A DNA stretch of 64,000 nt from Polynucleobacter sp. MWH-UH35A (lineage in GTDB: Bacteria > Pseudomonadota > Gammaproteobacteria > Burkholderiales > Burkholderiaceae), in contig NZ_CP061285.1 of the NCBI RefSeq assembly GCF_018687075.1, forward strand, positions 1,550,001 to 1,614,000, in the 5' to 3' direction. A program made the translations under genes and the position numbers. Positions within the stretch are counted from its first letter, which is position 1, and each line of letters begins with the position of its first letter. Of the stretch, positions 55,023 through 64,000 are shown one piece after another. The notes beneath the pieces were generated by a model. The model made no database searches. It worked only from the letters and a program-made list of their open reading frames with translations, and was not told where the DNA came from.

Positions 55023-57914
55023 ATGCCAAATGCCTCAAATACCCCTAATTCACCAGCGGCCAGCTCAGCGGACGAGCTCGCCAAATCCTACGAACCAGCC
55101 CCGATTGAGGCCTATTGGGGTCCAGAGTGGGAGCGCCGGGGTGTTGCCGATTCGACTATGGATGAAGGTAAGAGCAATTTTTCGATTCAGTTACCCCCTC
55201 CAAATGTGACTGGCACCCTTCATATGGGCCATGCCCTCAACCAAACCATCATGGATGGCTTGGTACGTCATGCTCGCATGTCAGGTAAAAATACTTTGTG
55301 GGTGCCTGGCACCGATCACGCCGGCATCGCTACTCAGATTGTTGTTGAGCGCCAACTCGACGCACAAAAAGTCTCTCGCCATGACTTGGGTCGTGAAGCC
55401 TTTTTAGAAAAGGTATGGGAGTGGAAAGAAACTTCCGGCAACACCATCACCAGACAAATTCGTCGCCTTGGCGCATCGATTGATTGGGGTAAAGAATATT
55501 TCACAATGGACAGCAAAATGTCCAAGGCGGTGGTCGAAGTTTTCGTACGCCTACACGAACAAGGCTTGATCTATCGCGGCAAACGTTTAGTGAACTGGGA
55601 TCCTGTTTTAGGAACTGCGGTTTCTGACTTAGAGGTAGTGAGCGAAGAAGAAGATGGATCAATGTGGCATATCCACTATCCATTGAGCGACGGCTCTGGT
55701 CATCTCACAGTAGCCACCACCCGCCCAGAAACCTTGCTGGGTGACGTCGCCGTTATGGTGAACCCAGAAGATGAGCGCTACAAACACCTCATCGGTAAGT
55801 CGGTCAATCTACCTTTGTGTGACCGCCAAATTCCGATCATTGCAGATGACTATGTTGATTTGAACTTTGGTACAGGCGTTGTCAAGGTCACTCCAGCACA
55901 TGACTTTAATGACTACGCAGTAGGTCAACGCCATCAATTGCCGATGATTAATATCCTTACACTGGATGCCAAGATTAATGAAAACGCTCCAGCCACATAT
56001 CGGGGTATGGAACGTTTTGCAGCACGCAAACAAGTAGTTGCCGATTTAGATGCTGCAGGCTTGCTTGAAAAAGTTCAACCACATAAATTAATGGTGCCGC
56101 GCGGTGATCGCACTCAAACCATCATCGAGCCGATGTTGACGGATCAGTGGTTTGTAGCAATGTCCAAACCCAGTCCAGATAATCAATATCAACCAGGATC
56201 ATCGATCGCTGGCGCAGCATTAGATGCAGTGACAAAGGGCGACATTAAACTGGTTCCAGAAAACTGGATCAATACCTATACCCAGTGGCTGGAGAATATT
56301 CAGGACTGGTGCATCTCCCGCCAACTCTGGTGGGGCCATCAAATTCCTGCTTGGTATGGCGATGACGGACAGATTTTTGTAGCACGCTCCGAAGAAGAAG
56401 CTAAAGCCAAAGCTGCCGCAGCGGGCTATACCGGCAAACTCAATCGTGACCCTGATGTTCTAGATACTTGGTTTAGTTCTGCGCTAGTGCCTTTTAGCTC
56501 ATTAGGCTGGCCAGAGAAAACGCCTGCCTTAAATCACTTCCTACCTTCATCAGTGCTGGTTACTGGTTTTGACATCATCTTCTTCTGGGTAGCGCGTATG
56601 GTCATGATGACTTGCCACTTCACCGGAAAGGTGCCGTTTCATACCGTTTATGTGCACGGCTTAGTTCGCGATGCTGAAGGTCAAAAGATGAGTAAGTCCA
56701 AAGGCAATACCTTGGACCCTATTGATTTGATTGACGGCATCAAGATAGAAGACTTAGTGGGCAAACGAACTACCGGCTTAATGAACCCGAAGCAAGCCGA
56801 GAGTATTGGTAAAAAAACCAAGAAAGAATTTCCGGATGGCATTCCAGCATTTGGCACAGATGCCCTGCGCTTTACCTTTGCCTCTTTAGCCTCACTTGGT
56901 CGCAATATTAATTTTGATCAAAAACGTTGCGAAGGCTATCGCAATTTTTGCAATAAGCTTTGGAACGCCACTCGTTTTGTATTGATGAACTGCTCTGGCG
57001 GCGATGAAGATAATGGCTTAGCGCCGTGCGATAACCAGTGCGGCCCCGAAGGCTATCTAGACTTTTCGCCTGCAGATAAATGGATCGTCTCTCAACTCCA
57101 AAGAACTGAGGCAGATGTGGCTAAAGGTTTTGAGAACTATCGTTTTGACAATATTGCCAGCAGCATTTACCAATTCGTCTGGGATGAGTATTGCGATTGG
57201 TATTTAGAGCTTGCGAAGGTGCAATTACAAACTGGCACCCCTGCTCAGCAACGTGCGACGCGTCGTACTTTATTACGTGTTCTGGAAACAATCTTGCGCA
57301 TGGCGCATCCACTGATTCCGTTTATCACTGAAACACTATGGCAAACCGTTGGGCCAAAGTCTGGCAAAGAATTAGCCAAGCAGGTTAAACAAACGATTGC
57401 ACTGCAACCCTATCCTGTTGCTCAGCCTGAAAAAATTGATGAGCAGAGTGAAGCTTGGGTAGCGCAGATTAAAGCGATTGTGGACGCCTGCAGAAATCTA
57501 CGTGGTGAGATGCAAGTTCCCCCGGGTCAAAAAGTGCCCCTTTGGATTTTTGGACCGCAGCCATTCCTAGAAAAAGCAACGCCGTATTTAATGGCATTAG
57601 CTAAGCTGGCTGAGGTCAAAATCTATAGCGATGAGTCTGCTCTAGAAAAAGACGCCCCTGGAGCGCCTATTGCTCTGGTAGGTGATATCAAGCTATTACT
57701 TAAAATTGAGGTGGATGTGGCTGCTGAGCGACTTCGCCTTGGTAAGGAAATTGAGCGACTAGCCAATGAAATCAATAAAGCCAAGGGCAAATTGACCAAT
57801 GAAAGCTTTGTGGCTCGTGCCCCAGCCGAGGTTGTTGCCCAAGAGAAACAACGTCTTGCCGGCTTTGAGCAAAACCATGAGAAGCTTGTTGCACAATTAG
57901 AGCGTCTTAAATAA
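55023..57914 (+). CDS. valS: valyl-tRNA synthetase
   Basis: Charges tRNA-Val. The 963-aa class I synthetase has HIGH as [10 protein letters not shown] and KMSKS as [10 protein letters not shown], an editing domain with [19 protein letters not shown], and a C-terminal coiled-coil arm ([20 protein letters not shown]). I start it at ATG 55023 rather than TTG 55014. It is followed by galU at 31 bases. Confidence 0.97.
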   Translation: MPNASNTPNSPAASSADELAKSYEPAPIEAYWGPEWERRGVADSTMDEGKSNFSIQLPPPNVTGTLHMGHALNQTIMDGLVRHARMSGKNTLWVPGTDHAGIATQIVVERQLDAQKVSRHDLGREAFLEKVWEWKETSGNTITRQIRRLGASIDWGKEYFTMDSKMSKAVVEVFVRLHEQGLIYRGKRLVNWDPVLGTAVSDLEVVSEEEDGSMWHIHYPLSDGSGHLTVATTRPETLLGDVAVMVNPEDERYKHLIGKSVNLPLCDRQIPIIADDYVDLNFGTGVVKVTPAHDFNDYAVGQRHQLPMINILTLDAKINENAPATYRGMERFAARKQVVADLDAAGLLEKVQPHKLMVPRGDRTQTIIEPMLTDQWFVAMSKPSPDNQYQPGSSIAGAALDAVTKGDIKLVPENWINTYTQWLENIQDWCISRQLWWGHQIPAWYGDDGQIFVARSEEEAKAKAAAAGYTGKLNRDPDVLDTWFSSALVPFSSLGWPEKTPALNHFLPSSVLVTGFDIIFFWVARMVMMTCHFTGKVPFHTVYVHGLVRDAEGQKMSKSKGNTLDPIDLIDGIKIEDLVGKRTTGLMNPKQAESIGKKTKKEFPDGIPAFGTDALRFTFASLASLGRNINFDQKRCEGYRNFCNKLWNATRFVLMNCSGGDEDNGLAPCDNQCGPEGYLDFSPADKWIVSQLQRTEADVAKGFENYRFDNIASSIYQFVWDEYCDWYLELAKVQLQTGTPAQQRATRRTLLRVLETILRMAHPLIPFITETLWQTVGPKSGKELAKQVKQTIALQPYPVAQPEKIDEQSEAWVAQIKAIVDACRNLRGEMQVPPGQKVPLWIFGPQPFLEKATPYLMALAKLAEVKIYSDESALEKDAPGAPIALVGDIKLLLKIEVDVAAERLRLGKEIERLANEINKAKGKLTNESFVARAPAEVVAQEKQRLAGFEQNHEKLVAQLERLK

Positions 57915-57945
57915 ATTACGACTCAATAAAGCGATTGGAAGTGAT

Positions 57946-58830
57946 ATGCCATTAAGCACTAAAGCAGTTACCAAAGCAGTCTTCCCAGTTGCAGGCTTGG
58001 GTACGCGCTTTTTGCCAGCCACCAAGGCAAGCCCAAAAGAGATGCTCAATGTGGTCGACAAGCCACTCATTCAATATGCTGTTGAAGAGGCAATAGCTGC
58101 CGGCATTACTGAAATGATTTTTGTTACTGGTCGAAGCAAGCGGGCTATTGAAGATCACTTTGATAAAGCTTATGAGCTCGAGGCCGAGTTAGAGGCTAAG
58201 AATAAACAAGCACTGCTGGACATCGTTCGCAGTGTTAAGCCTAGTCACGTAGACTGCGTCTACGTACGTCAACCTGAAGCCCTGGGCCTGGGTCATGCTG
58301 TTTTATGCGCAGAAAAACTGGTGCGTGATGAACCATTTGCCGTCATCCTCGCGGATGACTTGCTTGATGGCAAACCCCCAGTACTCAAGCAGATGCTAAA
58401 AGTATTTGATGAGCAAAATGGCTCAGTGCTTGCAGTAGAAAAAATTGATCCCTCAAAAAGCAGCTCCTATGGCATTGTTTCTGGGGATGCAGTTAGCAAT
58501 GGGGTTTACCGCTTAAACGGCATTGTAGAGAAGCCACAGCCCAAAGATGCTCCATCAAACCTTGCCGTAGTAGGCCGCTACGTTCTCTCCTCAGATATCT
58601 TCAGTCATATTCGCAATCTCAAACCTGGTGCTGGCGGCGAGATCCAACTTACTGATGCGATCGCTTCTTTACTCAAAGAAGAGCCTGTCTTTGCATATGA
58701 ATACGATGGTGTGCGCTATGACTGTGGTAGCAAGCTTGGTTATCTCAAGGCATCGGTAGAGTTTGCCCTGCGCCACCCAGAGGTATCCGCTGACTTTGCC
58801 GCCTACCTTAAAGGCCGCTCCCTAACTTAA
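57946..58830 (+). CDS. galU: UTP-glucose-1-phosphate uridylyltransferase
   Basis: Makes UDP-glucose for envelope polysaccharides. The 294-aa protein has the nucleotide-binding start [20 protein letters not shown] and [18 protein letters not shown], plus the catalytic-region [17 protein letters not shown] strong terminator follows the stop. Confidence 0.97.
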   Translation: MPLSTKAVTKAVFPVAGLGTRFLPATKASPKEMLNVVDKPLIQYAVEEAIAAGITEMIFVTGRSKRAIEDHFDKAYELEAELEAKNKQALLDIVRSVKPSHVDCVYVRQPEALGLGHAVLCAEKLVRDEPFAVILADDLLDGKPPVLKQMLKVFDEQNGSVLAVEKIDPSKSSSYGIVSGDAVSNGVYRLNGIVEKPQPKDAPSNLAVVGRYVLSSDIFSHIRNLKPGAGGEIQLTDAIASLLKEEPVFAYEYDGVRYDCGSKLGYLKASVEFALRHPEVSADFAAYLKGRSLT

Positions 58831-58849
58831 TGATGGTGCGTGTGAAATA

Positions 58850-58878
58850 AAAAAGGCAGAGATTATCTCTGCCTTTTT
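58850..58878. terminator. bidirectional terminator between galU and TusA-like gene
   Basis: Long perfect stem AAAAAGGCAGAGAT / ATCTCTGCCTTTTT with a very short loop; A and T runs on either side serve both the + strand galU and the - strand TusA-like/alaS unit. Confidence 0.92.
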
Positions 58879-58919
58879 GCTTTACAGCTTAAACATAAGC
58901 ATGAAAGTAAAATCGTTTC

Positions 58920-59165
58920 TTATCTACGCTTCATAAAGAAAACCAACACATCGCCCTCAGTTGTACTTGCAAGCAACTCGTTACCAGTTTGTTTGGCAAA
59001 TGCAGGAAAATCATGGGCGGCGCCAGCATCGGTAGCCTTAATCTTCAGAACCTCGCCAGACTGCATGGTTGCCAAAGCTTTTTTGGTACGCAAAATAGGT
59101 AACGGGCAATTCATGCCAATAGCGTCCACCTCTGCATTGAAAGCAATATTCACTGGCTCACTCAT
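58920..59165 (-). CDS. TusA/SirA-family sulfur carrier protein
   Basis: An 81-aa protein with the catalytic CPxP motif in [19 protein letters not shown] and the two-layer fold ending in VLVFFMKRR. TusA passes sulfur for tRNA 2-thiolation and other pathways; family members differ in partner. The ATG at 59165 overlaps the alaS stop in ATGA form, so it is translationally coupled to alaS; the longer frame inside alaS is rejected. Confidence 0.9.
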   Translation of the reverse strand: MSEPVNIAFNAEVDAIGMNCPLPILRTKKALATMQSGEVLKIKATDAGAAHDFPAFAKQTGNELLASTTEGDVLVFFMKRR

Positions 59166-61786
59166 TTGCTTGCTACCCAATCTTTAACGCCTGCTAAAGC
59201 AGCGCCCAGCTTGCTTGGGTCAGTGCCGCCAGCCATTGCCATCTCTGGCTTGCCGCCGCCTTTGCCGCCGACTTGTTGGGCAACAAAGTTCACGAGATCA
59301 CCTGCCTTCACTTTGCTTGTAGAGTCAGCCGTTACACCAGCAATCAAACTCACCTTATCACCTTGAACTGATGCCAACACAATGGCGGCAGTCTTGAGTT
59401 TTGCCTTTAAAGCATCCATGGTTTCGCGCAGAACCCCAGCATCAGCACCATCTATGCGCGCAGCAAGAACTTTAATGCCATTTACATCCGTTGCTTGACC
59501 AGCTAATTCGTCACTCTGACTTGCAGCTAACTTCGAGTTCACTTTTTCTAATTCGCGTTCAGCTTGGCGCAGGCTCTCTTGAAGTTGTGCAACACGATTT
59601 ACTAAATCGCCAGGATGGGTCTTGAGAATCGCTGCAGCTTCATTAATCTTATCTTCTAAGCCTTGCAAGAAGTGCAACGCATTGTTTCCAGTAACTGCCT
59701 CTACACGACGAATACCAGCAGCCACACCGCCCTCAGAAACAATCTTCAAGCTACCTATATCGCCTGTACGGGATACATGCGTACCGCCACACAGCTCTTT
59801 AGAGCTACCAATCTCAAGGACTCGCACCTCGTCACCATACTTCTCACCGAAAAGCATCATGGCACCGGTCTTTTGGGCGTCATCTAAAGACATGACTTTG
59901 CCGGAAGTGGCGGTGTTGTCCAAAATCTCTTGATTCACAATATCTTCAATGCGACGAATTTGTTCGGCAGTTATTGGTGCGTTGTGCGTAAAGTCAAAAC
60001 GGGTTTTTGTAGCATCTACCAAGGAACCCTTTTGCTGCACATGATCACCCAATACTTCACGCAATGCTTTATGCAAGATGTGAGTCGCGCTGTGATTGCG
60101 CATGGTGTCAGTTCGCTGCTGTGTATCTACCAAAGCGTTGAGAGAGTCGCCTACTCTAAGCTCACCTTCAAGTACTTCGCCCTGATGACCAAATACATCC
60201 GCTTGGATCTTGAAGGTATCTTCAACCGCGAAACGAATGCTCTCGTTACGGAGTTCACCTTTGTCGCCTACCTGGCCACCAGATTCAGCATAGAAAGGGG
60301 TGTTATCTAGAACAATTACGGCTGCATCGCCTGCTTTAACAGCAGGCACTGCCGAACCATCCACATAGAGAGCTGTTACTTTTGCGCCCTCATGCTTCAG
60401 GGTGTGATAACCATGAAACTGCGTAGGAGCACCTTTGTAGTCCAAGCCTTGGGCTACCTTGAACTTGCCTGCTGCACGTGCTTGATCACGCTGCTTTTGC
60501 ATTGCCACTTCAAAGCCTTCAGCGTCAACCGTTACCCCGCGCTCACGACAAACGTCAGCAGTCAAATCCAATGGGAAGCCAAAAGTGTCATGCAAGCGGA
60601 AAGCAGTTTCACCATCAACTACTTTTGCACCACCAGCCAAAGCACCATCCAAAATTTCCATACCATTAGCAATCGTTTGGAAGAAACGCTCTTCCTCTTG
60701 CTTAATTACTTCGCTCACTTTGTCTTGCGCAGCGCGCAACTCTGGATAGGCATCGCCCATCTCTTGAACAAGCGCAGGGACCAACTGATAAAAGAATAGT
60801 TTGCGCGCGCCGAGTTTATAACCATGACGAATTGCGCGACGGGCAATACGGCGCAATACATATCCACGACCTGCATTACCTGGAATCACGCCATCCACTA
60901 CGATGAAACTGCAGGCGCGGATGTGATCAGCAATCACTTTTAATGAAGGGCTTTGGGCATCGCAGTTGTCACCGCCAGCCGCATCTACCACTTCCTTGGA
61001 AGCCTTTAGCAGATTGACGAAAAGGTCGATTTCATAATTTGAGTGAACGTGTTGCAAGACTGCGGCAATGCGCTCAAGACCCATGCCGGTATCGACGCTA
61101 GGCTTAGGTAGCGGATGCATTACTCCCGCTTCGTCGCGGTTGAACTGCATGAACACGTTGTTCCAAATTTCGATGAAACGATCACCGTCTTCTTCTGGAC
61201 TACCAGGAGGGCCACCAGGAATATGATCACCATGATCGTAAAAAATTTCTGTGCAAGGGCCGCATGGACCTGTGTCACCCATCATCCAGAAATTGTCGGA
61301 TGCATAACGAGCGCCTTTGTTGTCACCGATACGCACAATACGATCCGCAGGTACGCCAATTTGCTTATTCCAAATTTCATAAGCCTCATCATCTTCGGCG
61401 TACACCGTGACTAATAGCTTTTCCTTTGGCAGCTTGAAGACTTGGGTCAATAAATCCCAGGCAAATTGAATCGCATCTTTTTTGAAATAGTCCCCGAAGG
61501 AGAAATTTCCCAGCATTTCAAAAAAGGTGTGATGGCGAGCGGTATAGCCCACGTTATCCAAATCATTATGTTTTCCGCCGGCCCGGATGCACTTTTGAGC
61601 AGTGGTTGCCCGGTTATAGGGGCGCTTATCAAAACCCAAAAACACGTCTTTGAACTGATTCATGCCTGCATTCGTAAACAGCAGGGTGGGATCATCCCCC
61701 GGAACAACTGGGCTGGATGGGACGATTTGGTGGCCCTTTTGGGCGAAGAAATCCAGGTAAGCCTGGCGAATTTGGGAGACTTTCAT
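59162..61786 (-). CDS. alaS: alanyl-tRNA synthetase
   Basis: Charges tRNA-Ala; 874 aa, normal length. The class II catalytic core begins [20 protein letters not shown]; editing-site metal ligands are [12 protein letters not shown] and [16 protein letters not shown]; the C-terminal domain ends with the Gly-rich [16 protein letters not shown] segment. It reads toward and overlaps the TusA-like gene. Confidence 0.98.
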   Translation of the reverse strand: MKVSQIRQAYLDFFAQKGHQIVPSSPVVPGDDPTLLFTNAGMNQFKDVFLGFDKRPYNRATTAQKCIRAGGKHNDLDNVGYTARHHTFFEMLGNFSFGDYFKKDAIQFAWDLLTQVFKLPKEKLLVTVYAEDDEAYEIWNKQIGVPADRIVRIGDNKGARYASDNFWMMGDTGPCGPCTEIFYDHGDHIPGGPPGSPEEDGDRFIEIWNNVFMQFNRDEAGVMHPLPKPSVDTGMGLERIAAVLQHVHSNYEIDLFVNLLKASKEVVDAAGGDNCDAQSPSLKVIADHIRACSFIVVDGVIPGNAGRGYVLRRIARRAIRHGYKLGARKLFFYQLVPALVQEMGDAYPELRAAQDKVSEVIKQEEERFFQTIANGMEILDGALAGGAKVVDGETAFRLHDTFGFPLDLTADVCRERGVTVDAEGFEVAMQKQRDQARAAGKFKVAQGLDYKGAPTQFHGYHTLKHEGAKVTALYVDGSAVPAVKAGDAAVIVLDNTPFYAESGGQVGDKGELRNESIRFAVEDTFKIQADVFGHQGEVLEGELRVGDSLNALVDTQQRTDTMRNHSATHILHKALREVLGDHVQQKGSLVDATKTRFDFTHNAPITAEQIRRIEDIVNQEILDNTATSGKVMSLDDAQKTGAMMLFGEKYGDEVRVLEIGSSKELCGGTHVSRTGDIGSLKIVSEGGVAAGIRRVEAVTGNNALHFLQGLEDKINEAAAILKTHPGDLVNRVAQLQESLRQAERELEKVNSKLAASQSDELAGQATDVNGIKVLAARIDGADAGVLRETMDALKAKLKTAAIVLASVQGDKVSLIAGVTADSTSKVKAGDLVNFVAQQVGGKGGGKPEMAMAGGTDPSKLGAALAGVKDWVASK

Positions 61787-61909
61787 GGCGATAATTATCG
61801 CATTGGCACTAGCCTAGGGCAAACGCTAGGCAAGAAGCCTCAAACCTGCCTTACAATCCCACAACATCAATAAAAATCGGCACTTAAGTCGACAAACAAG
61901 GAGAGCAAC

Positions 61910-62371
61910 TTGAAAATTCGTAATCAACGGGATTTTGGGGCCGGAATCATGTACATGGTTATTGGCCTCTTCTTCGCCATCATGGCAAACCAATATCCGA
62001 TGGGTACCGCTGCCAAAATGGGTCCAGGCTACTTCCCGTTCTATCTAGGCATCTTGATGTTCTTATTGGGCATCTTGGTAGCCGTTAAAGCTTTCGGCGC
62101 CAAAGCAGCCATCGAAAGCATTCCAAAATTTAATTGGCGCATCATTGCACAAATTACAGGTGCTGTTGTCCTCTACGGATTGCTCCTGCCGCGCCTTGGC
62201 TTCTTAATAGCCGTAGTGGTGCTGGTTTTTGTTGCTGCTAGCGCTAGCAAAGAATTTACCTGGAAAGGCACTGCAATCAATGCGGCTTTCTTGGTGACAT
62301 TTACTTATTCAGTGTTTGTGTTGGGTCTGAAACTTCAGTTCCCACTCCTGCCTGTATTCCTACAACAATAA
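61910..62371 (+). CDS. tctB: tripartite tricarboxylate transporter small membrane subunit TctB
   Basis: A 153-aa protein with four membrane segments (GIMYMVIGLFFAIMANQYP, YFPFYLGILMFLLGILVAVK). It opens with TTG at 61910 preceded by AAGGAGAG at ideal spacing. TctB pairs with TctA in uptake of tricarboxylates or other organic acids; the periplasmic binding protein TctC is not in the window and may be elsewhere, as often in Burkholderiales. Confidence 0.93.
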   Translation: MKIRNQRDFGAGIMYMVIGLFFAIMANQYPMGTAAKMGPGYFPFYLGILMFLLGILVAVKAFGAKAAIESIPKFNWRIIAQITGAVVLYGLLLPRLGFLIAVVVLVFVAASASKEFTWKGTAINAAFLVTFTYSVFVLGLKLQFPLLPVFLQQ

Positions 62372-62391
62372 CGAACCGGGGACTCTGAAAA

Positions 62392-63894
62392 ATGGATTTA
62401 TTTGCTAACTTAGCTCTCGGTTTCGATACCGCGTTCACATTACAAAACCTCCTGTACTGCCTTATTGGTTGCATCTTGGGAACTTTGATTGGTGTATTAC
62501 CAGGCCTCGGCCCGATTGCAACGATCGCGATGTTATTGCCTGCAACCTATGCGTTGCCTCCAATTGCTGCCCTGATTATGTTGGCCGGCATTTACTACGG
62601 CTCACAGTACGGCGGATCTACAACAGCGATTTTGTTAAATATTCCGGGGGAGACGTCGTCGGTGGTAACTGCAATCGACGGCTACCAAATGGCCCGCAAT
62701 GGTCGAGCCGGTGTTGCACTCTTTACTGCTGGTATGGGCTCATTCTTTGCTGGTTGCGTAGCAACTTTAGTATTGGCCGCCTTTGCCGCTCCACTCTCTC
62801 AACTCGCATTTAAGTTTGGTCCTGCCGAATACTTCTCCTTGATGGTCCTAGGCCTGATCGGTGCAGTTGTATTGGCATCCGGCTCATTGATCAAGGCAAT
62901 TGGCATGATCATCTTGGGTCTCTTGATGGGCTTGATTGGTACTGACGTGAACTCTGGTGTATCACGCTATGCGTTCGATATTCCTGAATTGAGCGATGGT
63001 ATCGGCTTCGTAGCTGTGGCGATGGGCGTGTTCGGATTCGCAGAAATTATGGGCAACCTTGAAAAGTCTGGCGAAGACGAAGGCTTCCTTAATAAGCTCA
63101 CCAGCATGATCCCAACCAAGACTGATGTGAAGCGTATGATTCCTTCGGTATTGCGAGGCACCACTATCGGCTCTATCTTGGGCATCTTGCCAGGCGGTGG
63201 CGCTGCACTGGCTGCGTTTGGCGCCTACTCTGTTGAGAAGAAATCCTCTAAGTACAGCCATGAATTCGGCAAAGGTGCTATTGAGGGTGTTGCAGGTCCT
63301 GAAGCAGCAAACAACGCTGCCGCTCAAACATCATTCATCCCATTGCTCACATTAGGTATTCCACCAAATGCGGTGATGGCCTTGATGGTTGGCGCGATGA
63401 CTATTCATAATATTCAGCCAGGTCCACAAGTGATGACCAGCAACCCAGCACTCTTCTGGGGTCTGATTGCTTCCATGTGGATCGGTAACGTGATGTTGAT
63501 CCTCCTGAACTTGCCTCTGATTGGTATCTGGGTAAAGCTCTTGAAGATTCCATATCGCTTCCTCTATCCAGCCATTTTGGTGTTCTGCTGCATTGGCGTA
63601 TACACGGTAAACAACACTGTGTTTGACGTTTATGTGACTGCAGGCTTTGGCTTGATTGGTTACCTGTTCTTCAAACTGGGTTGCGAACCTCCTCCATTGC
63701 TCTTGGGCTTTGTGCTAGGACCAATGATGGAAGAGAACTTCCGTCGCGCCCTCTTGCTATCCCGTGGCGACTTCTCCACCTTTGTAACCCGCCCACTTTC
63801 TCTAGGTTTGCTGATTGCAGCAGCCCTCTTGGTAGTGATCGTGGCTTTGCCAGCAGTGAAGAAGACTCGCGAAGAGGCATTCGTAGAGGATTGA
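62392..63894 (+). CDS. tctA: tripartite tricarboxylate transporter large permease TctA
   Basis: A 500-aa permease with about a dozen membrane segments and the family repeats: GVLPGLGPIATIAMLLPATY and ILPGGGAALAAFGAYSVEKK, plus GIYYGSQYGGSTTAILLNIP. It uses the ion gradient to import carboxylates captured by TctC-type proteins. It follows tctB at 20 bases and ends before a terminator. Confidence 0.96.
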   Translation: MDLFANLALGFDTAFTLQNLLYCLIGCILGTLIGVLPGLGPIATIAMLLPATYALPPIAALIMLAGIYYGSQYGGSTTAILLNIPGETSSVVTAIDGYQMARNGRAGVALFTAGMGSFFAGCVATLVLAAFAAPLSQLAFKFGPAEYFSLMVLGLIGAVVLASGSLIKAIGMIILGLLMGLIGTDVNSGVSRYAFDIPELSDGIGFVAVAMGVFGFAEIMGNLEKSGEDEGFLNKLTSMIPTKTDVKRMIPSVLRGTTIGSILGILPGGGAALAAFGAYSVEKKSSKYSHEFGKGAIEGVAGPEAANNAAAQTSFIPLLTLGIPPNAVMALMVGAMTIHNIQPGPQVMTSNPALFWGLIASMWIGNVMLILLNLPLIGIWVKLLKIPYRFLYPAILVFCCIGVYTVNNTVFDVYVTAGFGLIGYLFFKLGCEPPPLLLGFVLGPMMEENFRRALLLSRGDFSTFVTRPLSLGLLIAAALLVVIVALPAVKKTREEAFVED

Positions 63895-63917
63895 TTCTCT
63901 ACGCCTCCCCAGAAATG

Positions 63918-63943
63918 AGCCCGCAGCAGTTTGCGGGCTTTTT
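63918..63943 (+). terminator. Rho-independent terminator of tctBA
   Basis: 8-bp stem AGCCCGCA (63918-63925) / TGCGGGCT (63932-63939), 6-base loop, followed by a T run. Confidence 0.9.
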
Positions 63944-63978
63944 CTTTATGGGCCAAGGGTTTTCTCTACAATGTGGCT

Positions 63979-64000
63979 ATGTCCCAAGATAGCAAACCCA
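63979..64000 (+). CDS. possible start of the next gene (cut by window edge)
   Basis: ATG at 63979 opens MSQDSKP and runs off the window. Another frame opens at 63971. No ribosome binding site is obvious. Only seven residues are visible, so the product cannot be named. Confidence 0.3.

Noticed and set aside
1..64000. CRISPR array, integrase, transposase, prophage or rRNA operon
   Set aside because: Looked for and not seen; no regularly spaced repeats, recombinase motifs or rRNA sequence were recognised.

Overview
The window reads as chromosome of a low-to-mid GC betaproteobacterium of the Burkholderiaceae, most likely Polynucleobacter or a close relative. The basis is gene content and order (rpoD with a Lys/Ala/Pro-rich leader, dnaG, yqeY, rpsU and tsaD adjacent; folE2-dxs-ispA-xseB; a BPSS1780-type membrane protein after thrB; a tctBA transporter). 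This is inference; no database was searched. Coding density is high, with tight operons and frequent 4-base ATGA overlaps.

Positions 1-18.2 kb form a flagellar region. On the + strand are a very large flagellin, flhA, flhF, a degenerate flhG and fliA (TTG start). Facing them on the - strand is one long operon: a YcgR-type PilZ protein, an unknown membrane protein, a PDZ membrane protein, then CheW-like, PilJ-like and CheA/ChpA-like proteins, followed by flgA, flgM, flgN and a Sel1-repeat protein. The middle block keeps the gene order pilI-pilJ-chpA, but the kinase-like protein has lost the ATP-binding motifs and the receptor-like protein lacks the classical signalling hairpin. This is the best candidate in the window for an undescribed system.

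Positions 18.3-27 kb carry rpoN, a GGDEF diguanylate cyclase co-transcribed with two envelope proteins, and a cell-architecture cluster: three different bactofilins, a RodZ-like HTH-transmembrane protein and several small membrane proteins, one of which resembles the anchor half of a bactofilin-linked M23 peptidase without the peptidase.

Positions 27.2-32.9 kb are accessory in character and punctuated by tRNA-Ile(CAU) sequence: an intact gene (32044-32120), a second gene (28885-29212) split in its anticodon loop by a 251-nt group I intron resembling the Azoarcus intron, and a 27-nt 3'-end remnant (27202-27228). Between them lie an SHP-DHC-cytochrome b561 redox module and a metal/redox set (membrane protein fused to a cytochrome c'-like domain, Met-rich periplasmic protein, HMA metallochaperone, divergent Crp/Fnr regulator). 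A vapBC toxin-antitoxin pair with a perfect 12-bp-arm operator follows.

Positions 32.9-64 kb are core chromosome: rpoD, dnaG, yqeY, rpsU, tsaD, folE2, dxs, ispA, xseB, a Rieske oxygenase, sseA, a ZIP transporter, a Tat-exported dienelactone hydrolase-like protein, polA, thrB, uvrD, valS, galU, a TusA-like protein, alaS and tctBA. No transposase, integrase, CRISPR array or rRNA was seen.
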